Of a DNA stretch of 64,000 nucleotides, positions 53,904 through 62,653 are shown piece by piece; within the stretch, counting starts at the first letter, position 1; every line of letters starts with the position of its first letter. The DNA lies in assembly GCA_902602415.1 (NCBI GenBank), contig CACKQW010000004.1, forward strand, positions 1-64,000, read 5' to 3'. The stretch comes from an uncultured Bacteroidota bacterium. GTDB taxonomy: Bacteria > Bacteroidota > Bacteroidia > Flavobacteriales > Flavobacteriaceae. The notes under the pieces are model-generated. The model worked only from the letters and a program-made list of their open reading frames with translations. It was not told the origin of the DNA and did not search any database. The translations under genes and the position numbers were made by a program.

Positions 53904-55241
53904 ATGAAGAGAACTCTAATTAAAAATGGAAAATTAATCAATGATGAAAAAATTTTTGAGTCTGATATCCTGATTGAAAATGGAGTCATTATCAAAATTG
54001 ATACATCAATTAGTATCAATCACCCGAATACAAAAGTCTTTGATGCTGAGGGCAACTACATAATGCCAGGAATCATAGATGATCAAGTCCATTTTCGTGA
54101 ACCAGGGTTAACTCATAAAGCAAATATATTTTCAGAATCTCGAGCAGCTGTTGCAGGTGGTATAACTTCCTATTTTGAGATGCCAAATACAATACCAAAT
54201 ACTACTACGATTGGGCTACTTCATGATAAATTTAAAATTGCAGAAGAAAATTCTATTGCAAACTACTCATTTATGTTTGGAGGAACGAATGATAATATAA
54301 ATGAAATATTGAAAATTAATAAAAAAGAAGTGCCTGCAATAAAACTTTTTCTTGGCTCCTCAACTGGAAATATGTTAGTCGATAATCCAAATTCACTTGA
54401 AAACATTTTCTCCAAGGTAGACATTCCCATTGCAGTTCATTGTGAGGATGAAACTACTATTAAAGATAACTTGAAGCTTTATATTGAAGCTTATGGGGAT
54501 GAAATACCAATAACTTGTCATAACAAAATTAGAAGTGAAGAGGCTTGTTATTTATCTTCAAGTATGGCTGTATCATTAGCAAAAAAAACAGGAGCAAGAT
54601 TACATGTTTTTCATATTTCAACCGCTAAAGAATTAGCTCTTTTTGAAAATATCCCATTAAAAGAAAAAAATATTACATCTGAAGTTTGTATACATCATTT
54701 AAATTTTAGTGATGAAGATTATATAAAATTTGGATCTAAGATAAAGTGGAACCCATCAGTTAAAACAAAAAATGATCAAAATGAGCTTTGGAAAGCATTA
54801 AATACTAATCTAATTGATGTAATTGCAACAGATCATGCGCCTCACACCTTTCATGAAAAGCAAAATAATTATTTAAATTGTCCATCTGGCGGTCCATTAG
54901 TTCAACACTCATTGGTTGCTATGCTGGAGGGATATCATGAAGAAAAAATATCTTTGGAAACAATAGTAAAAAAAATGTGTCATAACCCTTCTATTCTTTT
55001 TGATGTCAAAAATAGAGGATATATTTCCGAAGGTTATTATGCAGATTTGGTTATATTCAATTTAAATAAACCTTGGACAGTTACTAAAGAGAACCTACTC
55101 TATAAATGTAATTGGTCTCCATTTGAAAATAAGAGTTTTAAATCACGTATTTTACATACTTTTGTTAACGGCAATTTGGTTTTTACAAATGGTAAACTAA
55201 TTGAAGAATGTATGGGAATGAAAATAGAATTTGAAAGATGA
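53904..55241 (+). CDS. pyrC: Dihydroorotase, Bacteroidota type
   Basis: Dihydroorotase closes the pyrimidine ring from carbamoyl aspartate. The 445-residue amidohydrolase keeps most ligands: HCEDE, HVFHIST and the final IATDHAPHT. The usual HxH at the first strand is D60-Q61-V62-H63, so the first His is Gln, as in a group of Bacteroidota dihydroorotases I recall. FREPGL and the loop PSGGPLVQHSL are normal. The pathway role is likely but metal content may differ from the classic enzyme. It lies two bases after the glycosyltransferase gene and overlaps the next gene (ATGA). Confidence 0.88.
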   Translation: MKRTLIKNGKLINDEKIFESDILIENGVIIKIDTSISINHPNTKVFDAEGNYIMPGIIDDQVHFREPGLTHKANIFSESRAAVAGGITSYFEMPNTIPNTTTIGLLHDKFKIAEENSIANYSFMFGGTNDNINEILKINKKEVPAIKLFLGSSTGNMLVDNPNSLENIFSKVDIPIAVHCEDETTIKDNLKLYIEAYGDEIPITCHNKIRSEEACYLSSSMAVSLAKKTGARLHVFHISTAKELALFENIPLKEKNITSEVCIHHLNFSDEDYIKFGSKIKWNPSVKTKNDQNELWKALNTNLIDVIATDHAPHTFHEKQNNYLNCPSGGPLVQHSLVAMLEGYHEEKISLETIVKKMCHNPSILFDVKNRGYISEGYYADLVIFNLNKPWTVTKENLLYKCNWSPFENKSFKSRILHTFVNGNLVFTNGKLIEECMGMKIEFER

Positions 55242-55687
55242 AAAATTTTTTATTTTTATCGGTTTTCATCTTTGTCTTCAATTGTTCTGAAAAACAGACT
55301 ACCCCGAAAAATATAATTTCTGTGGAAACCATGTCAGATATTATTTATGATATGACTCTGATTAGTGTTTCAAAAGGTGTCAATAGAAAAATTTTAGAAA
55401 ATAATGGATTTAAACCCACATCCTACATATTGAATAAATACGAAATTGATAGTATTGATTTTATTAGAAGTAATAAATATTATTCATCTAATCTTGACAT
55501 GTATTTATCAATTTATCAAAATGTTTTGAATAAATTAGAGAAAAATAAACAGATAATCTCTGATAGTTTGACAAGAGAAAATGAAAGATCTATTAAACTA
55601 AGGCAAGAAAAATCGGAAAAACAAAAAACCGATAAGCTATCTTCACCTGTAAAACTATTCAGTTCAAAAAAATCTAAATTAGAATAA
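55238..55687 (+). CDS. DUF4296 lipoprotein
   Basis: The 149-residue protein has a lipobox with C16 (FVFNC). The body (MSDIIYDMTLISVSKGVN, NKYEIDSIDFIRSNKYYSS, DMYLSIYQNVLNKLE) is helical and matches DUF4296, a Bacteroidota family usually found after dihydroorotase. The C-terminal 35 residues are a charged tail rich in Lys and Ser. Overlaps of four and one bases with the neighbours indicate translational coupling with dihydroorotase and tyrS. Function is unknown. Confidence 0.85.
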   Translation: MKNFLFLSVFIFVFNCSEKQTTPKNIISVETMSDIIYDMTLISVSKGVNRKILENNGFKPTSYILNKYEIDSIDFIRSNKYYSSNLDMYLSIYQNVLNKLEKNKQIISDSLTRENERSIKLRQEKSEKQKTDKLSSPVKLFSSKKSKLE

Positions 55688-56979
55688 TGAGCAAATTTAT
55701 TTTAGAGTTGCAATGGAGAAATATGTTACATGATCTTACACCTGGGATTGAAGATTTTATTTCTAAAAAATCTAAGTCAGCTTACATAGGTTTCGATCCA
55801 ACTTCAGACTCTTTACACATTGGAAATTTAGTGCCAATAATGTTACTTGCACATTTTCAAAGACATGGGCATAAACCAATTGCATTGATTGGAGGTGCTA
55901 CAGGCATGATTGGAGACCCATCTGGAAAATCATCTGAGAGAAATTTGTTAGACGAACAAACTTTAATCTTTAATCAGGAAAAAATTAAAAAACAACTTTC
56001 AAAGTTTTTAATTTTTGATACTAAGAAAGATAATGACGCTGAGGTTTTGAATAACCATGACTGGATGAAAAGTATCTCATTTTTACAATTTATTCGTGAT
56101 TATGGTAAACATATTTCTGTTAATTATATGATGGCAAAAGATTCAGTAAAAAATAGAATTTCATCCGAAAATGCATCCGGCATGAGTTATACAGAATTTT
56201 CTTATCAAATGGTACAAGGTTATGATTTTTTACATCTCAAAAGAAATTATGATTGCCATATACAAATGGGTGGAAGTGATCAGTGGGGTAATATAACAAC
56301 TGGAATGGAATTAATTAGAAGAGTAGATAACGATAAAGGTTATGCATTGACCTGTCCTTTAATTACTAGAGCAGATGGAAAAAAGTTTGGAAAGTCTGAA
56401 CAAGGAAACATATGGTTAGATAAAACTAAAACTTCTGTTTTTAGATTTTATCAATATTGGTTAAATACTACAGATGAAGATGCTGAAAAATTTATCAAAA
56501 TATTTACTTTTTTAGGCAAATCGGAGATAGATGAATTAATCCATGAGCACAAGAAAGCCCCTCATCTGAGGATTTTGCAAAAGAAATTAGCAGCTGAAAT
56601 TACCACTATTGTTCATAGTGAAGAAGAAATGAATAAGTCTAGCGAGGCTTCAAATGTTTTGTTTAGTAAAAACTTCCTCAATGAAATTAGTAAGATTGAT
56701 GAAAAAACATTTTTGGAGATTTTTGAAGGAGTTCCCTCAGCTGAAATTAAATACAATGAATTGAAAGCTGGCATGGATATTATTAAACTTCTCAGTGAAA
56801 AAACAGGATTTCTAAGTTCTAATTCTGCTGCTAGAAGATCACTTGAGGAAAATTCAATTTATGTAAATAAAACTAAGGTTGGTGTAGCTTATACTATAGA
56901 AAAAAAGGATTTGATAAACAATAAATATATTTTAATTAACAAGGGAAAGAAAAGTACTTTCTTAGTAAAGTTTAGCTAG
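55687..56979 (+). CDS. tyrS: Tyrosyl-tRNA synthetase
   Basis: This class I synthetase charges tRNA-Tyr. The 430-residue protein has YIGFDPT, HIGN at 44-47 and KFGKS at 233-237 in place of HIGH and KMSKS, the usual variants for TyrRS. A C-terminal S4-like RNA-binding domain, from about 365, includes SNSAARRSLEENSIYVN. It starts one base before the end of the DUF4296 stop. The gene is convergent with the acyltransferase gene, overlapping by four bases. Confidence 0.96.
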   Translation: MSKFILELQWRNMLHDLTPGIEDFISKKSKSAYIGFDPTSDSLHIGNLVPIMLLAHFQRHGHKPIALIGGATGMIGDPSGKSSERNLLDEQTLIFNQEKIKKQLSKFLIFDTKKDNDAEVLNNHDWMKSISFLQFIRDYGKHISVNYMMAKDSVKNRISSENASGMSYTEFSYQMVQGYDFLHLKRNYDCHIQMGGSDQWGNITTGMELIRRVDNDKGYALTCPLITRADGKKFGKSEQGNIWLDKTKTSVFRFYQYWLNTTDEDAEKFIKIFTFLGKSEIDELIHEHKKAPHLRILQKKLAAEITTIVHSEEEMNKSSEASNVLFSKNFLNEISKIDEKTFLEIFEGVPSAEIKYNELKAGMDIIKLLSEKTGFLSSNSAARRSLEENSIYVNKTKVGVAYTIEKKDLINNKYILINKGKKSTFLVKFS

Positions 56980-57947
56980 ACCAGTAAATTACACCCTCTA
57001 GTATCGGCATGATCTATCCTTCCCATTATTTCAAAATTTCCATTTTTGTGTAATGACCCCATATCTTCAGTGGCAATAAAACTGCAAGAATTGATATTGG
57101 CTAAATCTATTATATTGATTCCACCACTTTTATTATTGCTGTACAAGAAATTGGGATCATTTATATCTCTTATAAAAACTCTCATCCAATTAGGACATGA
57201 AAAAATTCCATCCCTTTTGGAATATGCTTGTGAAAGCAGTTCGGTCATCCCATACTCACTATGTATTTTTTTAAGACCAGTTCTTTCTTTTAAAGTTTCA
57301 TGAAGCTCTTTTTTAATCATTTCTCTTCTTCGTCCTTTCATACCTCCCGTCTCAATGATAATGGTATTTTCAAAATTTAAATTTTTGCTTTCGGTTAAGT
57401 CCAGTAATGCATAAGAAACACCAATAAGAATAATTTTTTTATTTTCTCTGGCAAGACTTTTCATTTTTTCAATCATAAAGTCATATTCCTTTAGAAAAAA
57501 ACCACTATCATTTGACTTTGATAGTTCAATTAAGTTGTTAACCATATAAATTAAAGACGAGTTTTCATTTTCCATATAATTTGGCAATAGACCTAAAATC
57601 ACGTAGTCTTTCGGATCACCGTAATTATCAATAAAGTTTTTTAAAAAGGATTGTTCATAGATATGAATATCGCTTACATAATGTTTACTAAGATTTTCAT
57701 TTGTTGTTCCACTGCTATGGAATACTTTATCATATTTTTTTGTGCAGATTACGGAGTGCGATTTAAAAAATGAAATGGGTAAAAAAGGAATACTAGAAAT
57801 ATCCCCAATATTTGATGGAGTCTTTTCTAAAAGATCACAATACGATTTATATATATTATTATTAGTGTATTGAAATTGAAAAACCTCGAATGCTATTTGT
57901 TCAAAGTTTTTGTCATCAACATTGAATATTTTATCAGCGTTTAACAT
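56976..57947 (-). CDS. LuxE-like acyl-protein synthetase/acyltransferase
   Basis: The 323-residue protein resembles the LuxE family and the ANL adenylate-forming superfamily: SSGTTNENLSKHY for the nucleotide loop near residue 80, IIETGGMKGRRREM, and HSEYGMTELLSQAYS. The last is typical of the ATP-binding A5-like motif. In Bacteroidota such proteins are annotated as acyltransferases near cell-envelope genes, but the substrate is unresolved. It has no domain partner in this window. The 3' end overlaps tyrS by four bases; the upstream region has a terminator for the next gene over. Confidence 0.8.
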   Translation of the reverse strand: MLNADKIFNVDDKNFEQIAFEVFQFQYTNNNIYKSYCDLLEKTPSNIGDISSIPFLPISFFKSHSVICTKKYDKVFHSSGTTNENLSKHYVSDIHIYEQSFLKNFIDNYGDPKDYVILGLLPNYMENENSSLIYMVNNLIELSKSNDSGFFLKEYDFMIEKMKSLARENKKIILIGVSYALLDLTESKNLNFENTIIIETGGMKGRRREMIKKELHETLKERTGLKKIHSEYGMTELLSQAYSKRDGIFSCPNWMRVFIRDINDPNFLYSNNKSGGINIIDLANINSCSFIATEDMGSLHKNGNFEIMGRIDHADTRGCNLLV

Positions 57948-57960
57948 AGAACTAAAAATA

Positions 57961-57990
57961 AAAAAAGGAGCTTAAAAAAGCTCCTTTTTT
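57961..57990. terminator. Rho-independent terminator after the lamin-tail gene
   Basis: AAAAAAGGAGCT and AGCTCCTTTTTT form a near-perfect 12-base stem around a loop of about six bases. It ends transcription of the minus-strand gene at 58012-59673 before the acyltransferase gene. Its symmetry means it could work in both directions. Confidence 0.85.
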
Positions 57991-58011
57991 GTAAACACAA
58001 TTTAATCAGAT

Positions 58012-59673
58012 TTATTCAATAATTATCTTTTTAGTTATAAAACTATTTTCAGAGGATAATTCAACTAAATAAATACCTGACTGTAAATTTGAAATGTTAA
58101 TTGTTTTTGAATTAAATGACTGTAAAACTACTTTTCCAAGAACATTGAAAATTTTTGTTTCAAAATCAGAATTAATTCCTTCAATATTAATGTAATCCCC
58201 AACTACAGGGTTTGGATATAACTTAACATTAGTAAATTGATTTTCATTCAAACTAAGTTGTGGTTCTGTTCCAGGTGTTCCTGAGTTTTCACCATCGCCA
58301 TAAGGCTGTAATGAAATTCCCCAATTTTCTCCAAGGTCATTATCTATACTGTTGTAAGCATCTGGGGAAAGTGCCATACTAAATGAATTTGGATCAGGAA
58401 ATGTATCACCATTATCATATGCAACCATGTCGATAATAACGCCACCGCAACTAAGTATTACTTCATCATCACCATTACCAAGGGTAAAGTTTGTATTTGT
58501 TCCCCAAGCATAATCAACTTCCGCTCCAGAATTTAGTGCTGGGTCTGTTTCCTCACCCAGTACAAGAAATCCTCCAGCTTCAATGACTAAGCTTTCAGAA
58601 ATAGTAAAAGCATTAGATCCTTCATCTGTTACGGTCCAGTCTTGTAAATCAATTGCTGAGTCACTGGTGTTGTAAATTTCAAACCATTCTTTTCCGTCAT
58701 CATTTCCATCAGCATTATTCAAAATTTCTGTGATTATTACCGATCCAACATCAGGGCAATCTACACATGTTGGCGCATAGAAAATTACAGTGCTATTTGC
58801 TGCTGTACTTCCATCATTATTATATAAAACAATGGAAACTTGATAAGTAAGACCACATGCAATTGTAAGTGTTACAGGAGAAGTTGGATTATTCAGCATT
58901 TCGGTATCAACCATGTTTCCTTCAGCATCCATCGATTGAAATGCTAAAGTGGCATAACCATCTGCTCCAAGATCAAAATTGGATACCGAAAACTCAACTG
59001 CGACTTCAGAAGTTCCTGGTGCAAGTGTAACCCCATTTGCAGGTGAAGTGATTAACACAGAAACGTCGCTTGAGCACTCTGCAACATGAGAACCTAAACC
59101 AGTAGAATCATTCTGCTCTGTTACTATCCACTCGGAGTCCTCTTCATTTGTTCCTCTAGATGCGTCCCAATCTGGATTACCTTGACAGATACTACTTTTT
59201 CTTGTTAAGGTATGATTTTTAGTAGCTTCAACAACTCCAGCAACATCCCATCCCTCGCCGGGATCGCCGTTAAAATCTCCGATAAAATCAATAACTGAAT
59301 ATTGATCTTCTGTACCTAGTGCAAGTGCATAGCCATCATCTCCATTACTTAAATATTGGTGAAAATGGTCAGCAGTAGCTGTTATCTCGTCACTAGCACT
59401 TGGGTGTGCTATTACATACACGTCACCATTAGCAACAACAGCACCTTCTGGAAAGTTATTCCAATATTCGTGAGTACCAGGAACATCAGGTGTATTTGCA
59501 ACACTTGGGAAGGCGTAGTTACTCAAATCAACATCTTGACCTGTGCCGTTATATATTTCTAAAAATTTGTTATTACCCGATCCTTCTCCATATTGACTAA
59601 AGAATAGGTCAGTAGCCTGAGAAAAAGAAGCAGTTGTAATAAGGGATAATAAGAGAATGTAAAGTTTTTTCAT
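58012..59673 (-). CDS. Secreted lamin-tail-domain protein with T9SS sorting domain
   Basis: The 553-residue protein has a signal peptide (about residues 1-18). Lamin-tail (LTD) domain 1 is at about 20-190 with LFFSQYGEGSGNNKFLEIYNGTGQDVDLS (range only) and TRKSSICQGNPDWDASR. An Ig-like middle part (about 205-300) follows, then LTD domain 2 (about 310-425: IITEILNNADGNDDGKEWFEIYN range). A T9SS type A sorting domain occupies about 475-553 (VKLYPNPVVGDYIN, LQSGIYLVEL). LTD domains bind or scaffold secreted nucleases and adhesins; no nuclease domain is seen here. It is presumably displayed on the surface. Confidence 0.88.
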   Translation of the reverse strand: MKKLYILLLSLITTASFSQATDLFFSQYGEGSGNNKFLEIYNGTGQDVDLSNYAFPSVANTPDVPGTHEYWNNFPEGAVVANGDVYVIAHPSASDEITATADHFHQYLSNGDDGYALALGTEDQYSVIDFIGDFNGDPGEGWDVAGVVEATKNHTLTRKSSICQGNPDWDASRGTNEEDSEWIVTEQNDSTGLGSHVAECSSDVSVLITSPANGVTLAPGTSEVAVEFSVSNFDLGADGYATLAFQSMDAEGNMVDTEMLNNPTSPVTLTIACGLTYQVSIVLYNNDGSTAANSTVIFYAPTCVDCPDVGSVIITEILNNADGNDDGKEWFEIYNTSDSAIDLQDWTVTDEGSNAFTISESLVIEAGGFLVLGEETDPALNSGAEVDYAWGTNTNFTLGNGDDEVILSCGGVIIDMVAYDNGDTFPDPNSFSMALSPDAYNSIDNDLGENWGISLQPYGDGENSGTPGTEPQLSLNENQFTNVKLYPNPVVGDYINIEGINSDFETKIFNVLGKVVLQSFNSKTINISNLQSGIYLVELSSENSFITKKIIIE

Positions 59674-59687
59674 AAGAGTAATTTTGA

Positions 59688-59695
59688 CAAAAATA
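59688..59695 (-). promoter_or_regulatory. TAnnTTTG -7 box of the lamin-tail gene
   Basis: The minus strand reads TATTTTTG; the leader to the start codon at 59673 is about ten bases. Confidence 0.55.
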
Positions 59696-59809
59696 ACAAA
59701 TTAATAACATTTACCATATTAATCAATCATGAGTTAATTATTATTTTTGAGTTAAAAAAAAATAACTATTGGATGATATTTAATTAATTTGTTATTAAAT
59801 TAACTTTAC

Positions 59810-60487
59810 ATGGATACTAAAACTTTTAAAATTCTCTTAGTTGATGATGAGCCAGATATATTGGAAATTCTCTCCTACCCATTAAAAAACGAAGGGTTTC
59901 AAGTCCAAACGGCAAATAATGGCTTGGAGGCAATAAAACTTGCTAAAGATATAAAGCCTCACCTAATTGTGTTAGATGTGATGATGCCAGAGATGGATGG
60001 TATTGAGGCTTGTGAAATTATCAGAAAGGATCCAAAAATAAGCAACACCTTAATTACTTTCCTTTCTGCTCGAGGTGAGGATTACAGTAAGATAGCTGGT
60101 TTCAATGCTGGTGCTGATGATTATATTACAAAGCCTATAAAACCAAAAGTCTTAGTTAGTAAAGTAAAATCATTACTAAGAAGAATTTCATTAAAAAAAT
60201 CTGATCTTATTGAGACAAAAAATTTAATTATTGATCGGTCAGGTTACAAGGTGATAGAAAATAATAAAGATATTTTTCTTCCAAGAAAAGAGTTTGAGTT
60301 ATTATTTTTATTGGCATCTGAGCCAGGAAAAGTATTTAAACGAAATTTAATTTTGGACTCTGTTTGGGGCAAAGATGTTGTCGTTGGTGACAGGACAATT
60401 GATGTGCACATGAGAAAATTGAGAGAAAAAATTGGTGATCATTATTTTAAAACGGTGAAAGGAGTTGGTTATAAACTTGTTGATTAA
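59810..60487 (+). CDS. OmpR-family response regulator
   Basis: The 225-residue regulator has a receiver domain (about 6-120) with the acidic pair D12-D13, phosphoacceptor D56 in LIVLDVMMP and the switch Lys in YITKPIKPK. The C-terminal winged helix (about 135-225) contains the recognition segment GDRTIDVHMRKLREKIG. It is followed four bases later by a membrane histidine kinase, so the two form one system. Similarity in length and pairing to flavobacterial PhoB/RprY-like regulators suggests envelope or phosphate control, but this is not resolved. Confidence 0.95.
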   Translation: MDTKTFKILLVDDEPDILEILSYPLKNEGFQVQTANNGLEAIKLAKDIKPHLIVLDVMMPEMDGIEACEIIRKDPKISNTLITFLSARGEDYSKIAGFNAGADDYITKPIKPKVLVSKVKSLLRRISLKKSDLIETKNLIIDRSGYKVIENNKDIFLPRKEFELLFLLASEPGKVFKRNLILDSVWGKDVVVGDRTIDVHMRKLREKIGDHYFKTVKGVGYKLVD

Positions 60488-60490
60488 GTT

Positions 60491-61570
60491 ATGGCCCTTT
60501 CTGTAAAATCCAATCCATATTATTTCACATTCATTACATCTGTTTTCATTACCATATTTAGTCATTTTGTCAAAAATTTAGATGAAATATTAGAGATAAA
60601 TTGTGGGGGGGGTTGTTTTATAAATAGTTTTAATGATATTATTTTTTCACTTGAATCTTTACTCAACTCCTTTATATTGTTTATTATTTGTTTTTTGATT
60701 ATTCAAATTAGAATAGAAAAGAGTTTTTTAAGAAATATAAATAAGATTTACAAAGATTTGGATTATAAACAGGACTCCATTATTTCAACATCAACTATTG
60801 TTACGGATATGGATACCATAATTGATGATGTAGGAGATTATGTAAAAATCAAAAAAGGGGAGATTGAATCATTAAAAAAAGCTGAGGAGTATAGAAAAGA
60901 GTTTGTTGGGAATGTAGCTCATGAACTAAAGACTCCGCTTTTTTCTATTCAAGGTTATATTTCTAATCTTTTAGATGGTGCATTTAGAGATAAAGAATTA
61001 CTAAAAAAATATTTAAATAAAGCAGATAAAAGTATTGAAAGATTAACCTTTATTATCAAAGATCTAGATTTAATAACACAAATAGAATCGGCTACTTTAA
61101 CTCTTAAAAAAACTTCTTTTAATATAGTCAAATTAACAGAAGAAATTTTAGACGATTTGGAAATCAATGCTTCTAAGAAAAAAATTAAGTTAGTTTTTGA
61201 TAAAGATTATGGTTCTCCAATTAAAGTCTATGCTGATAGAACTAGGATTGAACAGGTTTTGACCAATTTAATTTCCAATTCTATTAATTATGGAAGCGAT
61301 AAAGGCACAACGGAAATTAGCTTTGATGAAAGTGGCGCTAAATTATTGGTAAAAGTTACTGATAATGGAGACGGAATCAGTGAGGAGAATATGCCACGTC
61401 TTTTTGAGAGATTCTTTAGAGTTGATGTTAGCAGAAGTCGTGAACACGGGGGCTCTGGATTGGGATTAGCAATTGTAAAGCATATAATCGATGCTCATGA
61501 CGAGAATATATTTGTTCAGTCAACACCTGACATAGGCAGTGAATTTTCTTTTACTCTACAAAAAAAATAA
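60491..61570 (+). CDS. Membrane sensor histidine kinase, partner of the upstream regulator
   Basis: The 359-residue kinase has two membrane helices, at about 9-28 and 56-78, with a short periplasmic loop containing NCGGGC. A HAMP-like linker leads to HisKA with H144 (NVAHELKTPLFS). The ATPase domain has N-box NLISNSINYG, G1 DNGDGIS and G2 GGSGLGLAIVKHI. The small periplasmic loop suggests that sensing occurs in the membrane or cytoplasm. It starts four bases after the regulator and is followed by trmB 19 bases later. Confidence 0.93.
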   Translation: MALSVKSNPYYFTFITSVFITIFSHFVKNLDEILEINCGGGCFINSFNDIIFSLESLLNSFILFIICFLIIQIRIEKSFLRNINKIYKDLDYKQDSIISTSTIVTDMDTIIDDVGDYVKIKKGEIESLKKAEEYRKEFVGNVAHELKTPLFSIQGYISNLLDGAFRDKELLKKYLNKADKSIERLTFIIKDLDLITQIESATLTLKKTSFNIVKLTEEILDDLEINASKKKIKLVFDKDYGSPIKVYADRTRIEQVLTNLISNSINYGSDKGTTEISFDESGAKLLVKVTDNGDGISEENMPRLFERFFRVDVSRSREHGGSGLGLAIVKHIIDAHDENIFVQSTPDIGSEFSFTLQKK

Positions 61571-61588
61571 ATCCTTAAATACAAAGTT

Positions 61589-62278
61589 TTGGGAAGTAAA
61601 AATAAATTAAAAAGGTTTAAAGAAAATCTAACTTTTGATAATGTTATTCAACCAAGCAGAGATGAATTACTAAATGGTAATTTTAAATTAAAAGGAAAAT
61701 GGAATAAGGATGCTTTTAAAAATAATAACCCAATTGTACTAGAACTAGGCTGCGGAAAAGGAGAGTATTCGATTGGGTTGGCAAAAAAAAATCCTAATAA
61801 AAATTTTATTGGAATTGATATTAAAGGAGCAAGGTTTTGGAAAGGCGCAAAAGATGCACAACTTAATGAATTAAAAAATGTTTATTTTGTTAGATGTCAA
61901 ATTGAATTAATACTTGAAATTTTTGAAGAAAATGAGATTTCAGAAATTTGGATAACTTTTCCTGACCCACAGATTAAATCAAAGAGAGAAAAACACAGAT
62001 TAATTAATTTACATTTTATTGAAATTTATAAAAAGATTTTAGCTAAATCAGGAATTATTCATCTAAAAACAGATAGTGAGTTTTTATACGGCTATTTGCT
62101 GGGTTTAATCAAATCAATAAGTTTTTTGAGTTTAATTTATTCTAATCATGATATATACAAATCTTCAGGTGTCCCCAAAGATGCAATTGAAATAAAAACC
62201 TTTTATGAGCTTAAGTTTTTAAAGCTTGATAAGCCTATTACTTACATACAGTTTGAATTCATTGAAAATGGAAAATAA
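61589..62278 (+). CDS. trmB: tRNA (guanine-N7-)-methyltransferase
   Basis: TrmB makes m7G46 in tRNA. The 229-residue protein has the SAM-binding motif LELGCGKGEYS and the catalytic TFPDPQIKSKREKHRL, characteristic of the family. The start is TTG at 61589, giving the conserved MGSKNKLKRF seen in homologs; no ATG fits. It overlaps the following alkyltransferase-like gene by 11 bases. A TTG start is unusual in this window but also occurs at gldD. Confidence 0.94.
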   Translation: MGSKNKLKRFKENLTFDNVIQPSRDELLNGNFKLKGKWNKDAFKNNNPIVLELGCGKGEYSIGLAKKNPNKNFIGIDIKGARFWKGAKDAQLNELKNVYFVRCQIELILEIFEENEISEIWITFPDPQIKSKREKHRLINLHFIEIYKKILAKSGIIHLKTDSEFLYGYLLGLIKSISFLSLIYSNHDIYKSSGVPKDAIEIKTFYELKFLKLDKPITYIQFEFIENGK

Positions 62279-62597
62279 ATTATCTTTTTATGCAAGAGTA
62301 TATGAAATTGTAAAATTAGTTCCAGCTGGAAGAATAACAACCTATGGACATATTGCAAAATGTCTTGGTACTGTTTCCAGCGCAAGAATGGTAGGATATG
62401 CAATGAATGTTTCTCATTCAGATAGTAAAATTCCAGCCCACCGTGTAGTTAACAGAAATGGAATACTCACAGGCAAACATCATTTTGATGGTATAAATTT
62501 AATGCAAGAACTTCTTGAAAGTGAAGGAGTCGTTGTGAAGGATGATAAAATAGTTGATTTTGAAAAGCTTCTTTGGGATCCCATGATTGAATTATAA
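62268..62597 (+). CDS. Alkyltransferase-like protein (MGMT family, no active Cys)
   Basis: The 109-residue protein has the C-terminal DNA-binding fold of O6-alkylguanine methyltransferases (LVPAGRITTYGHIAKCLG, ARMVGYAMN). The active-site PCHR motif is PAHR, so it cannot transfer alkyl groups and belongs to the ATL group, which mark bulky O6-alkylguanine for excision repair. The start at 62268 (MENKLSFYAR) fits the family; a Met 42 bases upstream in frame would add unrelated residues. It overlaps trmB by 11 bases. Confidence 0.88.
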   Translation: MENKLSFYARVYEIVKLVPAGRITTYGHIAKCLGTVSSARMVGYAMNVSHSDSKIPAHRVVNRNGILTGKHHFDGINLMQELLESEGVVVKDDKIVDFEKLLWDPMIEL

Positions 62598-62630
62598 ATA
62601 AATTGTTTATACTATTTTTTTTATTCGCAG

Positions 62631-62638
62631 TATATTTG
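62631..62638 (+). promoter_or_regulatory. TAnnTTTG -7 box of the Mrp gene
   Basis: TATATTTG lies 15 bases before the GTG start at 62654. A TTG at 62603-62605 is 25 bases further up, a little far for the -33 element. Confidence 0.5.
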
Positions 62639-62653
62639 TGTAAAGTTTAATAG

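Noticed and set aside
62226-62267. Earlier Met for the alkyltransferase-like protein
   Set aside because: It adds 14 residues unlike the family and lies within trmB; the start at 62268 gives the expected N terminus.
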